Assembly: GCF_033568475.1 (NCBI RefSeq)
Contig: NC_133120.1
Coordinates: 55,477,499-55,541,498 of the forward strand
DNA length: 64,000 bases
Direction: 5' to 3'
Source of the DNA: Henckelia pumila
Lineage: Eukaryota; Streptophyta; Magnoliopsida; Lamiales; Gesneriaceae
Notes under the pieces: generated by a model
The model's input: only the letters and a program-made list of their open reading frames with translations
What the model was told of the DNA's origin: nothing
The model's database searches: none
Part shown: piece by piece, positions 36,849 through 49,975 of the stretch
Layout of the letters: every line of letters starts with the position of its first letter
Numbering within the stretch: the first letter of the stretch is position 1
Program-made: the position numbers and the translations under genes

Positions 36849-37488
36849 TGTAGTAACCTGTATCCAAAATTAATGATTAAGTGGTAATTAATCATGTGAT
36901 CATGTTTAGATTAAGTAAAACATGATTAAAGGATCTCCAGATGAGTCTAAGGAGTTTGGAAATGGATTCAGAACACTCGTAAATGGCCGTTAGGGTTCCA
37001 AGTGATCGGAATGAACGGATGCTCCGTTGGCATCGAACGGACGGTCCGATTGGCATGGAACAGATGCTCTGTCGGCAGGATCAGACGCTCCGATCTGGAC
37101 AGAACATGTATCTAGGGTGATGTCATCATGATGGCGTAAGCAGTGATGTCTTAGAGGTGACATCAGAGGCTTCGTTGGTGATGATCATACGCTCCAAACA
37201 TTGTCTTGGACACGTGGTTGGACAGGAGAGATCAGAAGCAAGAACGGATGGTCCGATGATGATCGGACGCTTCAATGGTGTGATCGGACGGTCCGATCGC
37301 AGTCTAATTTTTACGAGCATTTCGAGTATAATATTGATATATTTTTAATGTTCGAGTTGGGGTTTAGTGTTTTTATCAGCCCGAGTCAGGATGTATTCTG
37401 ACTGTATTTTTAAGTTGTCAACACACGATACATATTAAATGATCGTTATCCTATCTATCTACCCGGTTCCCCACCCCATTATCTCAAC
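36849..37488 (+). mobile_element. Palindrome-rich LTR (family P), copy 2, truncated by element F
   Basis: The segment starts TGTAGTAACC and shares long blocks with the reverse complement of the LTR ending at 45758 (for example AAGTAAAACATGATTAA). Palindromes such as GATCGGACGGTCCGATC (about 37282-37298) and ACGGACGGTCCGAT fill 37003-37299. The downstream promoter part of the LTR is absent because element F begins at 37489. Confidence 0.7.
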
Positions 37489-39960
37489 TGTAACGTCCAG
37501 TATTTTTTTAAATAAAATTTAATAAAATAGTTGCGGAAAACAAACGTGGGAAAATTTTTGCATAGCTTTAAACAATGCAGGGGATGCATCACACCAATTT
37601 CAAAAGAATTTAAAATCTAAATCTTTAACAATAAAACTCGTGACTCAGTGTTCACGAAGTCTAAGGAACACGGATGCAACCCTACAATCAAGACCATTTA
37701 AAATATGGCACGTCGAAACTTACTACCAAAATTTAAATAGGGTGGGGAAATGTGAGTTACTATAAACAAACTATTACATCAAACACATTTAAAATAATCG
37801 AAGAACTTCCATAACAAATATCAAACTGAAATGAACATTTAAAAGACGAAACATTTGAAATCCTCAAAACTCATTTTTAAAAGACTGACAATGAAAATAA
37901 TTAAACCATTACTTTTAAACATCGTACATAAAATATTGTAACAACATAACATAAATAAACATAGGTAAATATTTTCTCTTTAAATACATCAGAGCTTTTG
38001 AACTATTGTGTCATGCAATGTCTTCGCCTCTTGGACTCTTCAGTCGTGCTACCAAAGCTTTTTAAATCAAAAATGCTAAACCATCTTCTCTGTCTCATGT
38101 TTAACTCCTTCTGAGTGAAGAAGTATTTCAAGCTCTTATGATCGGTAAAAATCTGGCACTTCTCACCATACAAATAATGTCTCCACAGTTTCAATGCAAA
38201 GACAACTGCTGCCAATTCAAGGTCATGGGTAGGGTAATTCTTTTCATGAATCTTCAGCTGTCGTGAAGAATATGCTATTACCTTTCCATCTTGCATCAAA
38301 ACAACCCCTAATCCACACTTGGAAGCATATGTATAAATTACGAATCGACCTGAGCCTTCTGGTATGGCTAGCACTGGTGTTGTCATCAACTTTTCCTTCA
38401 ACTCCAGAAAGCTTTTCTCACACTGATCAAACCATTCAACTTCGCACTTTTGCGAGTAAATGACGTTAGTGGCAGCGCTATCTTGGAGAAATCGTAAATG
38501 AATCTCCTATAGTAGCCCGCTAATCCCAAGAAACTCCGTATCTCTGTAGCATTCTTTGTAGTAACCCAATTTTTAATTGCTTCTATTTTTGACGGATCAA
38601 CCTCTATTCCCTTCGCTGAAACTAAGTGTCCCAAAAATGCAATCTGTTCAAGCCAAAATTCACACTTACTGAACTTAGCAAATAATTGTTTCTCTTTCAA
38701 AATCTGCAAAACCGTAGTTAGATGATGACGATGTTCATCTAAACTACGAGAGTAGATCAGGATGTCATCTATGAATACTATGACACACTGATCCAAAAAA
38801 AAGGCTAGAACACTCTGTTCATAAGATCCATGAATATTGCCGGTGCATTGGTAACTCCAAACGGCATTATTAAGAACTCGTAATGGCCATAACAAGTTCT
38901 AAAAGCCGTTTTTGGAACATCTCCCTCTTTAACCTTCAATTGGTGGTAGCCCGATCTCAAATCAATCTTAGAGAACACCACTGCCCCTTGCAACTGATCA
39001 AACAAATCATCAATTCTCGGCAATGGATATTTGTTCTTCACCGTTACACGGTTCAATTCTCTGTAATCAATGCATAACCTCATTGACCCATCTTTCTTTT
39101 TGACAAATAACACCGGTGCACCCCAAGGTGATACACTTGGTCTGATGAATCCTTTATCGAGTAGCTCTTGTAACTGCTCCTTCAATTATTTCATTTTAGT
39201 TGGTGCTAACCTATACGGTGCTTTGGAAACTGGTTGGGTTCCGGACATCAACTCAATCCCAAATTCTACCTCCCTATCTGGAGATAATCCTGCAATATCC
39301 TCAGGGAATACTTCCGGGAAATCTCTCATTACCTCAACTTCTTCAAGTTTCGGTCGGGGCAATACTTGATCACAATTAACATTTGCTATAAAACCTGTAC
39401 ACCCTTTGTTTAACAATTTCTAGGCTTTATTTGCGGAAATAATAAGGGACGAGTTCTTCCTCGGTGAGGCATAAAACAGAAACGGTTCGCCATTCTTAAT
39501 TTTCAAGGAAACAGTCCTCCGTTTACAGTCTATGGTAGCCTCGTGTCGAAACAACCAATCTATCCCAATTATCACGTCGAAGTCAACCATATCCAGGACA
39601 ATAAGATCAACATGTAACTCATGACCCTGCATCTGTATACTGCATTCTCTGATAATCAAGTTACTACTCAATTCTTCTCCCGAAGGCAAGGATACATTAA
39701 ACCCCGAAACTGACTTATTCGGTTTCACTCCCAATTTATTCACAAAATCAAAAGATATGAAGGAATGTGTGGCTCCAGTATCAATTAAAATATGAGCAGG
39801 AATACTGGAAACATTAACCATACCTGTGACTATGGCGGAGTTTGGGTCCACTTGGTCGCGTGTCATTGCAAAGACTCGGCCTTTGACTGGTTCTTTTGAT
39901 TGAGCACACTCCCTTGAAAAATGTCCCGGCTTTTTGCAAAGTTAATACATACCTTTTCCT
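37489..39960 (-). mobile_element. Ty3/gypsy chromovirus F, left part of a nested insertion
   Basis: The left edge reads TGTAACGTCCAG, which is the end of an LTR on the minus strand. To its right lies LTR-type sequence to about 37990, followed by RNase H, reverse transcriptase, protease and the gag zinc knuckle in reverse order. The element is interrupted at 39961 by element B inside gag. Integrase is missing between RNase H and the LTR, so F was deleted internally. Confidence 0.75.
38003..39960 (-). pseudogene. gag end, protease, RT and RNase H of element F
   Basis: Reading from 39960 down, a zinc knuckle with its first Cys changed and a TAA inside it retains LCKKPGHFSREC. The protease (39866-39420) has the intact motif ILIDTGATHSF. 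A break near 39417 leads into the spacer (39416-39186) and the reverse transcriptase (39185-38805) with [17 protein letters not shown] frameshift at a T-run near 38797-38805 precedes [12 protein letters not shown]. RNase H (38401-38003) has [14 protein letters not shown] and [12 protein letters not shown], then departs from the family after MRQRRW, where the rest of RNase H and all of the integrase are gone. Confidence 0.85.
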
Positions 39961-41931
39961 TGCAAACACTTTTTAAGTTTGACCAGGGACTAAATTGCAA
40001 GAGTATACTTTGACTAAGTCTTGGCCAATAAAAAAAATGAGATTTTAAGCCTTGTATTCTTCATTTTCCTCCATTCAGCCGAGAAAAATGGGAGAAGAAG
40101 CTTCACGCCATTTTCAATCCTTGTAGCTCCGATCCGACATCATCTACCTGGTAGATTTTAAAGATAACTACATAATTGGAATCCCAGCTTTGAGGGCTAC
40201 ATTATATGTAAGTTTGGTAAAACTCTACCAAGTTTCACATTTTTGATTATGTTGGATTTGATATTTGAGTTTATAGATATGTTCTTGAGTTGATAGAGAT
40301 GGTGTATCTATGATGGTTTGAGAAAATACCATCGTTTGAGCATGTTTATAATTTTTGGTTATTATTTCGAAAATTTCCAGATTTATTGGGGAAGGATTTT
40401 CAAAAATTGTGGTGGATTAGTTGTGATGATTGGAGTTTTTATTGATGTATTGTTGATGTTGATATTTTGGGGATATCCGATTTTTTTAGCCGTTATGCTG
40501 CCGGATTGATTTTGAAAGAGTTTATTGGATTTTTGTTGAGCCGAGAAATTTGAGAAATGATTTTGTGCATTTATATTATCCATTTCAGATTTTGATTGGA
40601 GTTTATCGATTCAAGTTTGCAAGAGTTTGAGTTGTTGAGAATTTTGGTCAAGGTTGGTTCGAGTATTGTTTTGGAATGCCGAGTTTGATCGAACGGATTT
40701 GTTATGAGTTTGATTGAGTTAATTAATTTCAGGGATTTGAGCCTTTTCAGATTTAGATTTGAAGGTATGTTCCGACAATGAAAAGAAATGGGATTGAATC
40801 CTCGAGACGGTTATGAGATTTCTCGAGCCCTTAAAACCACATTATTTGATTATGTGTTATTTGGTTATGTGATTCGATTAATGAGATTTGATATAATAGC
40901 ATGAGTTTATGTTCATTGATTATTGCTCGATGATTATCGATATTTATGTTCATGCTATTTATATGAATCGAATGATATGGTATCTGAGATTGAGATGATT
41001 ATATGGAGCAGAGATTTTGATATACATATTAAGTTGCATCATCTCATTCATATTGAGACATATTTTATTCATATTTGATTGCAGATTTGCCTTTGTTGTA
41101 GCGAATGTTTGGGTCTATATTTGAGTGGTATGGGATGCAGAGCAGCTTCTATGACCAGAATACTCTATATAGTTGCGCCAAAGTCCGGGGTTGAGAAGCC
41201 CATCACCCACCTCGATTTGAAGAGTAGGTGATAGTGTTGTGTTTCTTTTCCCTTGGGATCCCTATAGCCGAGATTCAGATTGAGTCCAAGATTTGATAGC
41301 CCACATATTCTTGAGAATGTATTTCATTTGAGCATTATCCATTTGAGATTCTTTATGAATTTAGATTATTGTTATTGAAATGCTTAAATGCTTATATGCT
41401 CATGTCATTCATAATGAGTTTATTCTCACCGGTTTTTCGGCTGTTACTTTATCTTGTGTGTGTGCATTGCGACAGGTGGTTCAGGGTCGAGATATAGAGG
41501 ACCTTGAGGGCTATGGGATTGAGAGCAGAAGTGGAGCTTAGGGTTTAGCAGTCAAGTTGTATCGAACGTGTTTTGAAAATGTCGAACATTTGTATTGTCG
41601 AACATTTGTATTTTTTATCTCGTTTTATGGCGTTTGAACTCCTTTTGATTGTAGGATTTTACCATTTATTGAGAAGTGTGCTATTCCGGGTTTTGATGTT
41701 TAAATTTGAAAATAAAAGAGAAGAGGTAGAGGTTCGAAGCCCCAGCGCAGCTGCGCTTCCTTTGCGAAGCCCGAGCGCAGCTGCGCCACTTGAGGAGCGC
41801 CACTGAACTCCTCCTGTGCAGATCTAGCGCAGACGTGCCTAGCGGGGCGCGCGGCTGCGCTGCTCCATCTTTTAAAAAAAAATTCCTTATTGGTTGCTTG
41901 TCGTATTGTGGTTCAAACCCGGGGTCCCACA
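39961..41931 (+). repeat. 5' LTR of element B
   Basis: About 1.97 kb runs from TGCAAACAC to GGGTCCCACA, followed five bases later by TGGTATCAGAG (41937). A cluster of GCGCAGCTGCGC palindromes lies near the 3' end of the LTR. The start is less certain than the end, since no second LTR is in the window. Confidence 0.6.
41745..41786. repeat. Pair of perfect GCGCAGCTGCGC palindromes
   Basis: The 12-base palindrome occurs at 41745-41756 and 41775-41786. Related AGCGCAGACGTGCC and GCGCGCGGCTGCGC variants follow to about 41860. It is a GC-rich island in an AT-rich LTR. Confidence 0.85.
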
Positions 41932-41936
41932 TTAGG

Positions 41937-41947
41937 TGGTATCAGAG
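41937..41947 (+). promoter_or_regulatory. Primer-binding site of element B
   Basis: TGGTATCAGAG follows the LTR end and matches the initiator tRNA-Met complement. Confidence 0.75.
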
Positions 41948-42263
41948 TGATAAGTGTCTTGGATCGAGTTAGAAGTTTGTGAACGGGGTAGATTGAGTAC
42001 GCATGATTTTATTTTTGCTTGAGATTGATTTCATTGATTGATTAAATGAATTCCATGCGAGCATGCTTTACTTCTTTAAGATTATATGCCTATGTGATTT
42101 TTTTTGAATTACTTGTAAAACACGTAATATTTGAAAAGCGAATGAGAGAGATTCTTGATAAGAATTTGAGCACTCTTGAGTTTGATGGGCAGAGAATGAT
42201 CAATATTGAGATGATGATTATGATATCTTGATTTTATATGTGTTGATCTCCTATATATCAGAA

Positions 42264-44200
42264 ATGCCTCCTCGTAGAACAAGAAATAGGCCTTTGACAG
42301 ATGAAGTCCCTCAGACTGAGCAAGGCAGTGCTGCCATTGAGCCTATGGATGTTGCTCCTACACCGATTGAGGTGTTACTGAAAAGATTTCAATCTTTTAA
42401 GCCACCGAATTTGAAAGGGACAGAAAATGCTATTGAATGTGAGATTTGGCTTGAAGATATTGAGCTGTTATTCGAGTCTCTGGATTACTCTGATGATCGC
42501 AGGATCAGATTGATTGTGCATCAACTTCTTGATGTGGCTAAACGTTGGTGGATTATGACTAAGAAAACCTTGGAGAGTCAAGGTACTGTTATTAGCTAGA
42601 CTGTATTTAAGACTGAGTTTTATCAGCGTTTCTTTCCTACATCGTAAAAAAAGGACAGGAGAGCTGATTAATCTGAGGCAAGGTAACTTGAATATCGAGG
42701 ACTATGTTGCTTGGTTCTCGAGTTTGTTGAGGTTTGCACCTCATGTATCTATTAATGAGGAAGCCAAGGCCGATCAGTTTATTAATGGCCTTAACCCCAA
42801 GATTTTTACCTTGGTTAATACTGGAAGACCAAATAATTTTGCCGGGGCCCTTAACAGAGCTAAGGGAGCAGAGGCTGGTTTGATAAGATAGAGAGAAACT
42901 CAGTTTGTGCCTCAGCCACCGAGACAGCCACAGCTTCAACAACAAAACCAATTTTAAGGAGGTGGTAGCAGTGGTGGCAGAAGTGATAAGTTCCGACCAA
43001 AAGGAAAACAGTTTAAAAGGCAGGGTAGTAGCTCATGGAGTTCTAGTGGGCCGAGACAGTCTGGTTCAGTTCAAAGTTCGGGATTCTCAGGTTTGTTTTA
43101 TGACAATTTTTAAGGAAGACATTTCAGTGATCAGTGCAGAGGAGTTTCAGGTAGTTTTAATTTGTGTCATCATGTGGGATACTTTGTTAAGGTGTGTCCT
43201 AAGCGTGGTTCTGAGATGCCACAAAGTGGAAGTTCATTGAGGCCTGCACCTTACCGTGACAGGCAAGCCTCTACAGTGAATTCATTTCAGCTTCAGAACA
43301 GGCCAGATCAGAACAGACAAGGAGGAATCCAGATTGTTGGCCAACCTCCTTGTCAACAAACGAGGGTTTATGCACTCACCGAAGATCAGGCTTAGGCTGC
43401 ACCAGACGATGTGATAGCAGGTAACTGTTTTATTTATGGTTATCCTGCTTATATATTGATAGATATAGGTGCATCTCATACATTTATAGCTGAGAAATTT
43501 GTTGTGTTGAATTCTTTTTCCTTCTGAGCCTTTGCCGCCTGTAGTTGCTATTTCTTCGCCTTTGGGTAGAGGGATTATATCTGTGAATTTGGTTAGAGGG
43601 TTTGAGCTACAGTTTGAAGGGAATGTGATAGAACTTGACTGTATAATACTTGGTTTATTTGATATTGATTGCATTATTGGCATTGATGCACTGACCAAGT
43701 ACAGGACAACAATGGATTGTTTTCAGAAAGTTGTCAGGTTTAGATCGGAAATGGCTAATGACTGGAAATTTTATGGTACGGGTTCTAGAGCTAAGATCCC
43801 TTTGATTTTTGTTTTATCTATGACACGTTTACTGCAGAAGAGTACCGAAGGATTTCTAGTTTATGCAGTCGATGTGTTGAAATCTAGTCCAGAGATGGAA
43901 GATATTCATGTGGTCAGAGAATTCACAGATGTTTATCCAAAAGAGATTCCGGGTTTTCCCCCAGCCCGTGAGATAGAGTTAAGTGTTGAGTTGGTGTCTG
44001 GTACGTTACCTATTTCGTAAGCTCCTTATAGGATGACACCAATTGAACTGAAAGAACTTAAAGAACAGCTTGAGAACTTGTTGGCCAAAGGATACATTAG
44101 ATCGAGTGTTTTACGTTGGAGCGCTCCGGTACTATTTGTAAGAAAGAAGGATGGTTCGATGAGATTGTGAATTGACTATCGACAGTTGAACAAGGCCACG
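42264..44200 (+). pseudogene. gag, protease and RT start of element B
   Basis: The ATG at 42264 opens MPPRRTRNRPLTDE and a Ty3 gag with AIECEIWLEDIELLFESL. Stops interrupt it from 42597 on, with several more through the Gly/Ser/Gln-rich C-terminus. A degraded zinc knuckle (CHHVGYFVKVCPKR) lies at about 43165-43205. The protease near 43450-43480 reads DIGASHTFIAEKF, so the catalytic DTG/DSG is DIG. Spacer and reverse transcriptase entry ([30 protein letters not shown]) follow. A TGA interrupts the segment before IDYRQLNKAT, where element C cuts in. Confidence 0.82.
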
Positions 44201-45758
44201 TGTAGCGACCCAACCCGGATCTACTACTAATAAGAGATTAATGCTTTAAATTAAGCATGCAATTAACACTAATCAGAAATATGCGCGGAAAACATAAATA
44301 AATACTGGTCGGAAGAATACAACAGACTAAAAATAAATTTGATTATACAATCCAATCGAATAATCTAAATGGCAATAAAACCTACAGCTAATCATGCTGT
44401 CTTTCTCCAGCCACTAACTCCTCCGAGTCTCTGGATGCTCTATCTGCACCTGCACCTGTACCTGCCCCATCAAATGTGGTGTACAAACATATAGAAAACA
44501 ATGGACGTGAGCGAATACGCTAAATACGAAAGCAATGATATACAAAATATATGCAGCACATAAATGACTTTAAAACCCTGGTAAAACAGTCTGCTCAGGG
44601 TGCCAATGAATACACAGTACCTTGCCAGATAGCTAGTCTGTGGGGTACTCGTATATTCCCCTATCACTATTTCGTCTACCCCGCCTTTGCGGCGTCTCCC
44701 AGTGATAGAAAAAACATGGGCCTGAGCCTCCCCTTACCTGACCCAAATCCATAGGGAGGTATCACCCTCGTATGGAAACTGTCACGACTCACCTCTCATG
44801 AGATGTAGTCCCGTATATAAAACATGCATATGCTAAATCGTAAAACATGGTAAAACACAAAGCACATACAAATGCAACACATATATCATATATCATGTCG
44901 GCTATCTCGGTCATTACTTATGTACCTTACTAAAGGCAGTCCTAGAAGTCCCACTCTAGGTTCCCCAAGCCTATCATCAGCTCTACAATGCAAAATAATC
45001 ATGCATCATTAATTAAGATCTAAAAGCCTTAACTAAGATATATCATACTCCTAAATATTTTTAGGAAGCAAAAGCTATACCTGCTTCGTCGTCAGCCCGC
45101 TGATGGCGACAGTCCCAAAAATTGGGCACAGCTCTGCTACTATCCCCGTAGCGCTTTGCCACTTCTGGCCCTTTAGTAGGACGCCTATAATGCCCCTAAA
45201 ACTATTTATAAGTGGCTAAGAACGAGAGAGAAGAGAGGAATGAGCAATTGGAAATCAGCCTCAGTACTTCTATTTATAGGCATCGATCGGAAGCTCCGAT
45301 CGCCAGTTCGGAAGATCCGATCGGCCTAATCGGACGCTCCGATCCCTGATCGGTGGTTCTGATCTCTGCATGTGCACCATGTGTACTGGCCAGCACATTG
45401 AAAGCTCCGTTCTTGCCTTCGGAAGCTCCGATGTCCCATCATGGTCGTCACCCCTTATGTCATCATGCTGACATCACCTCGGACAATTGGCTGGAGTAGA
45501 TCGGACGTTCCGATCGCCCTGCTTCCGAAGCCAAACTGTGCTTCCGAACTTGCACTGATCGGAGGATCCGATCCTTTTTCGGAAGTTTCGATCCCACTCA
45601 AGATTCGAGACCCTCCGAATCATTTTCGAGCGTTCAGGATCTATTTTTGAACTCCTTAGACCAATTTGGAAATCCCTTAATCATGTTTTACTTAATATAA
45701 ACATGATCACTTGATTAATTAACACTTTAATCATAATTTCCGGATATGGGTTATTACA
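44201..45758 (-). repeat. 3' LTR of element C, palindrome family P
   Basis: The 1558-base LTR on the minus strand starts TGTAATAACCC and ends GGGTCGCTACA. Its U3 part (45283-45595) holds a dense palindrome array. A TATA box (CTATAAATAG, minus strand, about 45270-45279) lies immediately downstream of that array. Confidence 0.82.
45283..45595. promoter_or_regulatory. Array of TCGGA...TCCGA palindromes upstream of a TATA box
   Basis: About eight to ten imperfect palindromes occur here, for example GATCGGAAGCTCCGATC, ATCGGACGCTCCGATC, GATCGGACGTTCCGATC and GATCGGAGGATCCGATC. Outer arms are conserved and central bases vary. The array abuts the TATA box, as binding sites for a dimeric regulator might. 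Confidence 0.7.
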
Positions 45759-48700
45759 TTCTCCCATCTTTAAAAGATTTCGTCCTCGAAATCTAGGGAA
45801 ATCCTGAGAACTATTAAACCCCTACTTGAACATTCTAGTCGAATGGCTTTCGAAAACTCAGACTCTAGTCAAAACCCTCAAGTCTGTTTTCTTCTAATCG
45901 CTTCAGCATCTCCAAACCCAAAAGTTGGCCCTTGCAGAAACTGAAATCTACTGCGTAATTGATGCAAATCAAACTTAATTGGCACTAAGGTATCCCAATC
46001 CTGACACACCTTCTGAACTTAATTCGAATCTCTAAAATATTCTTCTACCGAGTTGACACTCGTTCAATCATATCTCGCAACTAGAGATATTTAACACAAT
46101 GACATTGGTTCCACATCATAGCTCGACACTTTACAGTCAACTAAATTCATGTTGTCAAGATAAGTCAATATTGATGACCCCAATACATCAACTTAATCCC
46201 GAAACACGTACCTATCCCCAGTACTTGATTTCCATACTGAAATCAATAATGTCTATCTCTGATCGAATCAGAGAAAAATTTACAAGTAAGCACTGGGCAC
46301 TGATCTCGCACCAATTGAAACTAACCACGATCTTACTGGTCAAATCGAACATAGACACTTGCTTGGTAAAATTCACTATCCCAAGTGAATATTATACAGA
46401 CTAACCCAAACTATAATCTTATCTGGCTCGTGAAATTCGCCGAATCACTAACTAGATCTATCCATCTAGTGGTTCTCAAAACTCTCGGTGCAGAATATCC
46501 ATAGTCAAGAAATACTCATCCCAACACTCTTCTGATACAGCAAATCATTTATCTCTCTACAAGAGAATCCTACTGACACTAAGCTATACTTCAACGTAAC
46601 TGTTAACAACGATTTCCAGACTGGGGCAACATTCCCATAATTCTCTAAAGCACAAACAAGCTTCAAGAACAACAATGGGAACTCAATTCACCATGTCTAG
46701 TACCAATCAAAGTTCACGTTTCTCAGTATAACTTAACACTGCGTCCTAAAGAAAACTATCATCACTTGACAACTATAATCGTAAGGTCAAACTTACCCAT
46801 TGATCCAAGAAGCCATCTAGATAAACCTACGCTGCAATGGTAAAAATCGCATCTCTGACGAGCTACGTCGTCTTGATTCACAGGCGACTCACCTATGGTT
46901 CTCCATTGGTGGACTAGTCAAATCCCTTTGGAAACAACCTAGTACCAAACAATTCCCATAGGATTCAACTATTTTTTGACATCCTCCTGGAAGCTATATC
47001 CCTTGCAATAACTGTGCACTTATCGAGACTAAGGCAAGCTCCCTCCGTAATTCCCAACTGGAACGAACTCTCCATAGTACACCGGCATATGGTAATGCTT
47101 CCCCTTCTATCTCGAATCCTGACAGTCATTCACAACTGGTATAACTCATCTCTGAGTCTCTTATGAAACCATCATCATTATTCGCAACCTCGCAAGGTCG
47201 AATCAACTGATCTTTAAATAAAACTGATCCCAAAAGATTCTACGCTTTGCTAACTCATGTCCCTGTTGAAATGAATCAGCCCTGACAACGAGTTGTAAAA
47301 GACGAGCACGTCACCTCTGGTACTTTTGCAATTCACCAGTCAACTCAAACTTTTATAGGAATACTTCCAAAAGCTAACATGCCTGAAGCAACTTGTACGA
47401 TACATCCCATATCCGTCTATTGTCTCTTGCTGGAACGCAATAACCTCAACAGTCAGTCTGTAATGATGTGACCCATCTTTAGACATAATGCATTGTCCTT
47501 CATACTGGATCATGACAATTGCCCTTAATCCATTATAATATTTCAATGACACAGCACATCATAAACTTACTGGGTGATCAGTGACAACAATCACCCTAAA
47601 ACCAAGTCTCAGATGTTGTCTCATCTCACGACCAGACAACTGATGTTTACTTGCTAATGCCCCAATTTTAATTCCCAATACTTGTCGGATCTCAATTCAA
47701 CGGCATACTCGGACGTCATTGCTGGAACATCTCAACAAAGTTTTCCATTAACAGTCTTCGAAAACTGTTGTCTACTAATGTCATGTAGAAATTTCTTGGT
47801 CCCATCTCAACAACCTGAGAATACCATTGCTAATGCTAAGAAATTGATTGGATCAAATCCGCCTCTTCTTAACAAGAAGGTACTATCCTGGAAAACTACC
47901 AATTCCCCATGCCTATTCTTATTATTGATAACCAAGTTATCACCCAAGTTTGACCACACAAGTCAAATTACAATCGTCCCAGATCAGCAACAACCCAAAA
48001 AGATCCGTCTCTAGCATTCCTAGAGATTCTAAATATATCCGAATTGCTTATTTCTTTGAAACGTTACCAAGGACCAACCTCTTAATCACATCTTCTCGTA
48101 GTACTATCCCAAGTACTTCTCAATTTACTACATCCTAACAAACACTGATTGGACTCAACTTATCGACCACGTCGATCTACTGTGGTTCACACTTGACCTG
48201 ACAGTAACAATCAAATAAGACAATCCTTGATTACTGAACTCATATGGCTCGCTCTGTTCCTTGATCTCGTTGTCATCATTACATAATCTCAAACACTTGG
48301 AATTACTAGAATCGCGTCGGATTCAACACACTTATCTCTGACAAGTCAGGTAATAGCTAAGAGTAGTCTATTGGCACAAGTCCCGCGTCCTTCCAGAACT
48401 ACTGAAAACTGCCTTGTCCACTCACAACGAACACCAAAGCACACTAAACCCAAAAAAATTTCTTCGATCATTTTCCATCACAATGAAAACTCCTACGCTC
48501 CATCTATGAAGACATCAGACGATACTTCGCGTAATCACTGGTAAGAATCCATCTACCTACTAGATCTACTCGTCTAGTAATATCCCAAATCCTGAAGTTC
48601 CAAAATCCTATCTGCTCAGAACTATCACTTGTCAAGAAAATCCTTCCAAGACTGATTCTGGCAGCAAAAATCCAACACAAGTACCTTTGACAAAAATTCA

Positions 48701-49975
48701 AATGATAACTAATCTATTAATACCAAAACCTGTATCTAACCACACCAAGGTCATACCCCATTGTGACTATTACCAAAAATCCCTAGACTGAGTAGCCTCC
48801 CCACCGCCCCTTACTGAAGAACAAAGGCTCCCAGGTAATACCGGCATAGGGTCGCACCTCCTCACGTCTAATCCTGGTCATAATCCACAACTCTTGGTAT
48901 TACTTGACCTGGCACTTCTGAAGAAAACCCATAAACATAAGGTAATAACCCTAAAAGATCAAACAGTCAACTGTTCTAAGGAAAACAACCCTAGAACAAT
49001 ACCCAAGCATCTGATGAATCACCTCCTCCCTGGAACTAAACATAGTCAACAAGTTGACTATTCTCTAGTAAGCACCTAGAACCAATCAACTAGAAACATG
49101 AAATAACCTAAGCAAGTCACTGTTAGTCGAACACTGATCAACTAATCACTAGATTAATCTCAATATTTCCCAGAATTAATACACGTATCATTGTTTCAAG
49201 TTATGTACAATTCTTATTACAATCCCATGTAATACAAAATCACTAGAATCCAAATACACTGGAAAATGTACAACCAAAAACTTGAAATGATACAACAAGT
49301 GTCTAATGATTCATTGTACAGATGATCCAATACTTACAACTGAAATACTGTTTACAACAAAACACAGTATCTATATATATTTAAATCATCATACTCATCT
49401 TGATGTTGAGCATGAAGCTTCTCATCTGTCCAAGAATCAATACTAGCATGCTGGCCAAATATGTCTCGCACGATTCTTGCAAAGACCTCCGGCGAGACCT
49501 TCCAATAGGTGGTTTGTGCTACCTCACTAGCCATCCAGCTATGCTCTGCATCAGTGCATGTCAGCAAATCTCTTCTGCTCAAGATCTAGCGTACAAGATC
49601 TGTTTGCATCCATAACATAATAAATGGATGATGCTTTAACAAGATCTTAATGACAATCTCTCAAACTGCTAGTGGAGAATCTTATAGTATTAAAGCCACA
49701 TGGGTAATCGCACACCATGCGCTCCAATAAATCCTCGATTGTATTTGAAGTGAAATACTCAAAATTCTTTCCCAGCCTGATCTTGTTGTAACTCTCATAA
49801 GGCTAATCTTCGACAGTAACCTCAGCAATGATGGTCTCGAGAATCCCTAAGAATCTTGTCTTTCAAAAGTCAATTGCTGCTCTTTTGTCTAATACGATCA
49901 TTACCCTACAAAGGTAACCCAAAAACCTCAGTACTATGTCCCAAAAATCTTATTGCATGCTTTGATACTAATAAA
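45759..49975. other. Non-coding interior of element C
   Basis: About 4.2 kb contains no open frame longer than about 110 codons on either strand and no gag, protease, reverse transcriptase or integrase motif that I could recognise. Loosely similar phrases recur (for example around CCATCTAGTGG at 46465 and CTACTAGATC at 48553), hinting at very old internal duplication. Confidence 0.6.

Larger units (their letters stand above)
39961..44200 (+). mobile_element. Ty3/gypsy element B, left part of a nested insertion
   Basis: A long 5' LTR, primer site, gag, protease and the start of reverse transcriptase lie in plus orientation. The sequence stops within reverse transcriptase at 44200, where element C begins (TGTAGCGACC). 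The left boundary at 39961 is inferred from the break in the gag of F and a TG start. Confidence 0.75.

Noticed and set aside
47682..48014. Plus-strand 110-codon frame in the interior of element C
   Set aside because: It has no domain hallmark, is on the strand opposite the element's sense, and is about the length expected by chance in this base composition.
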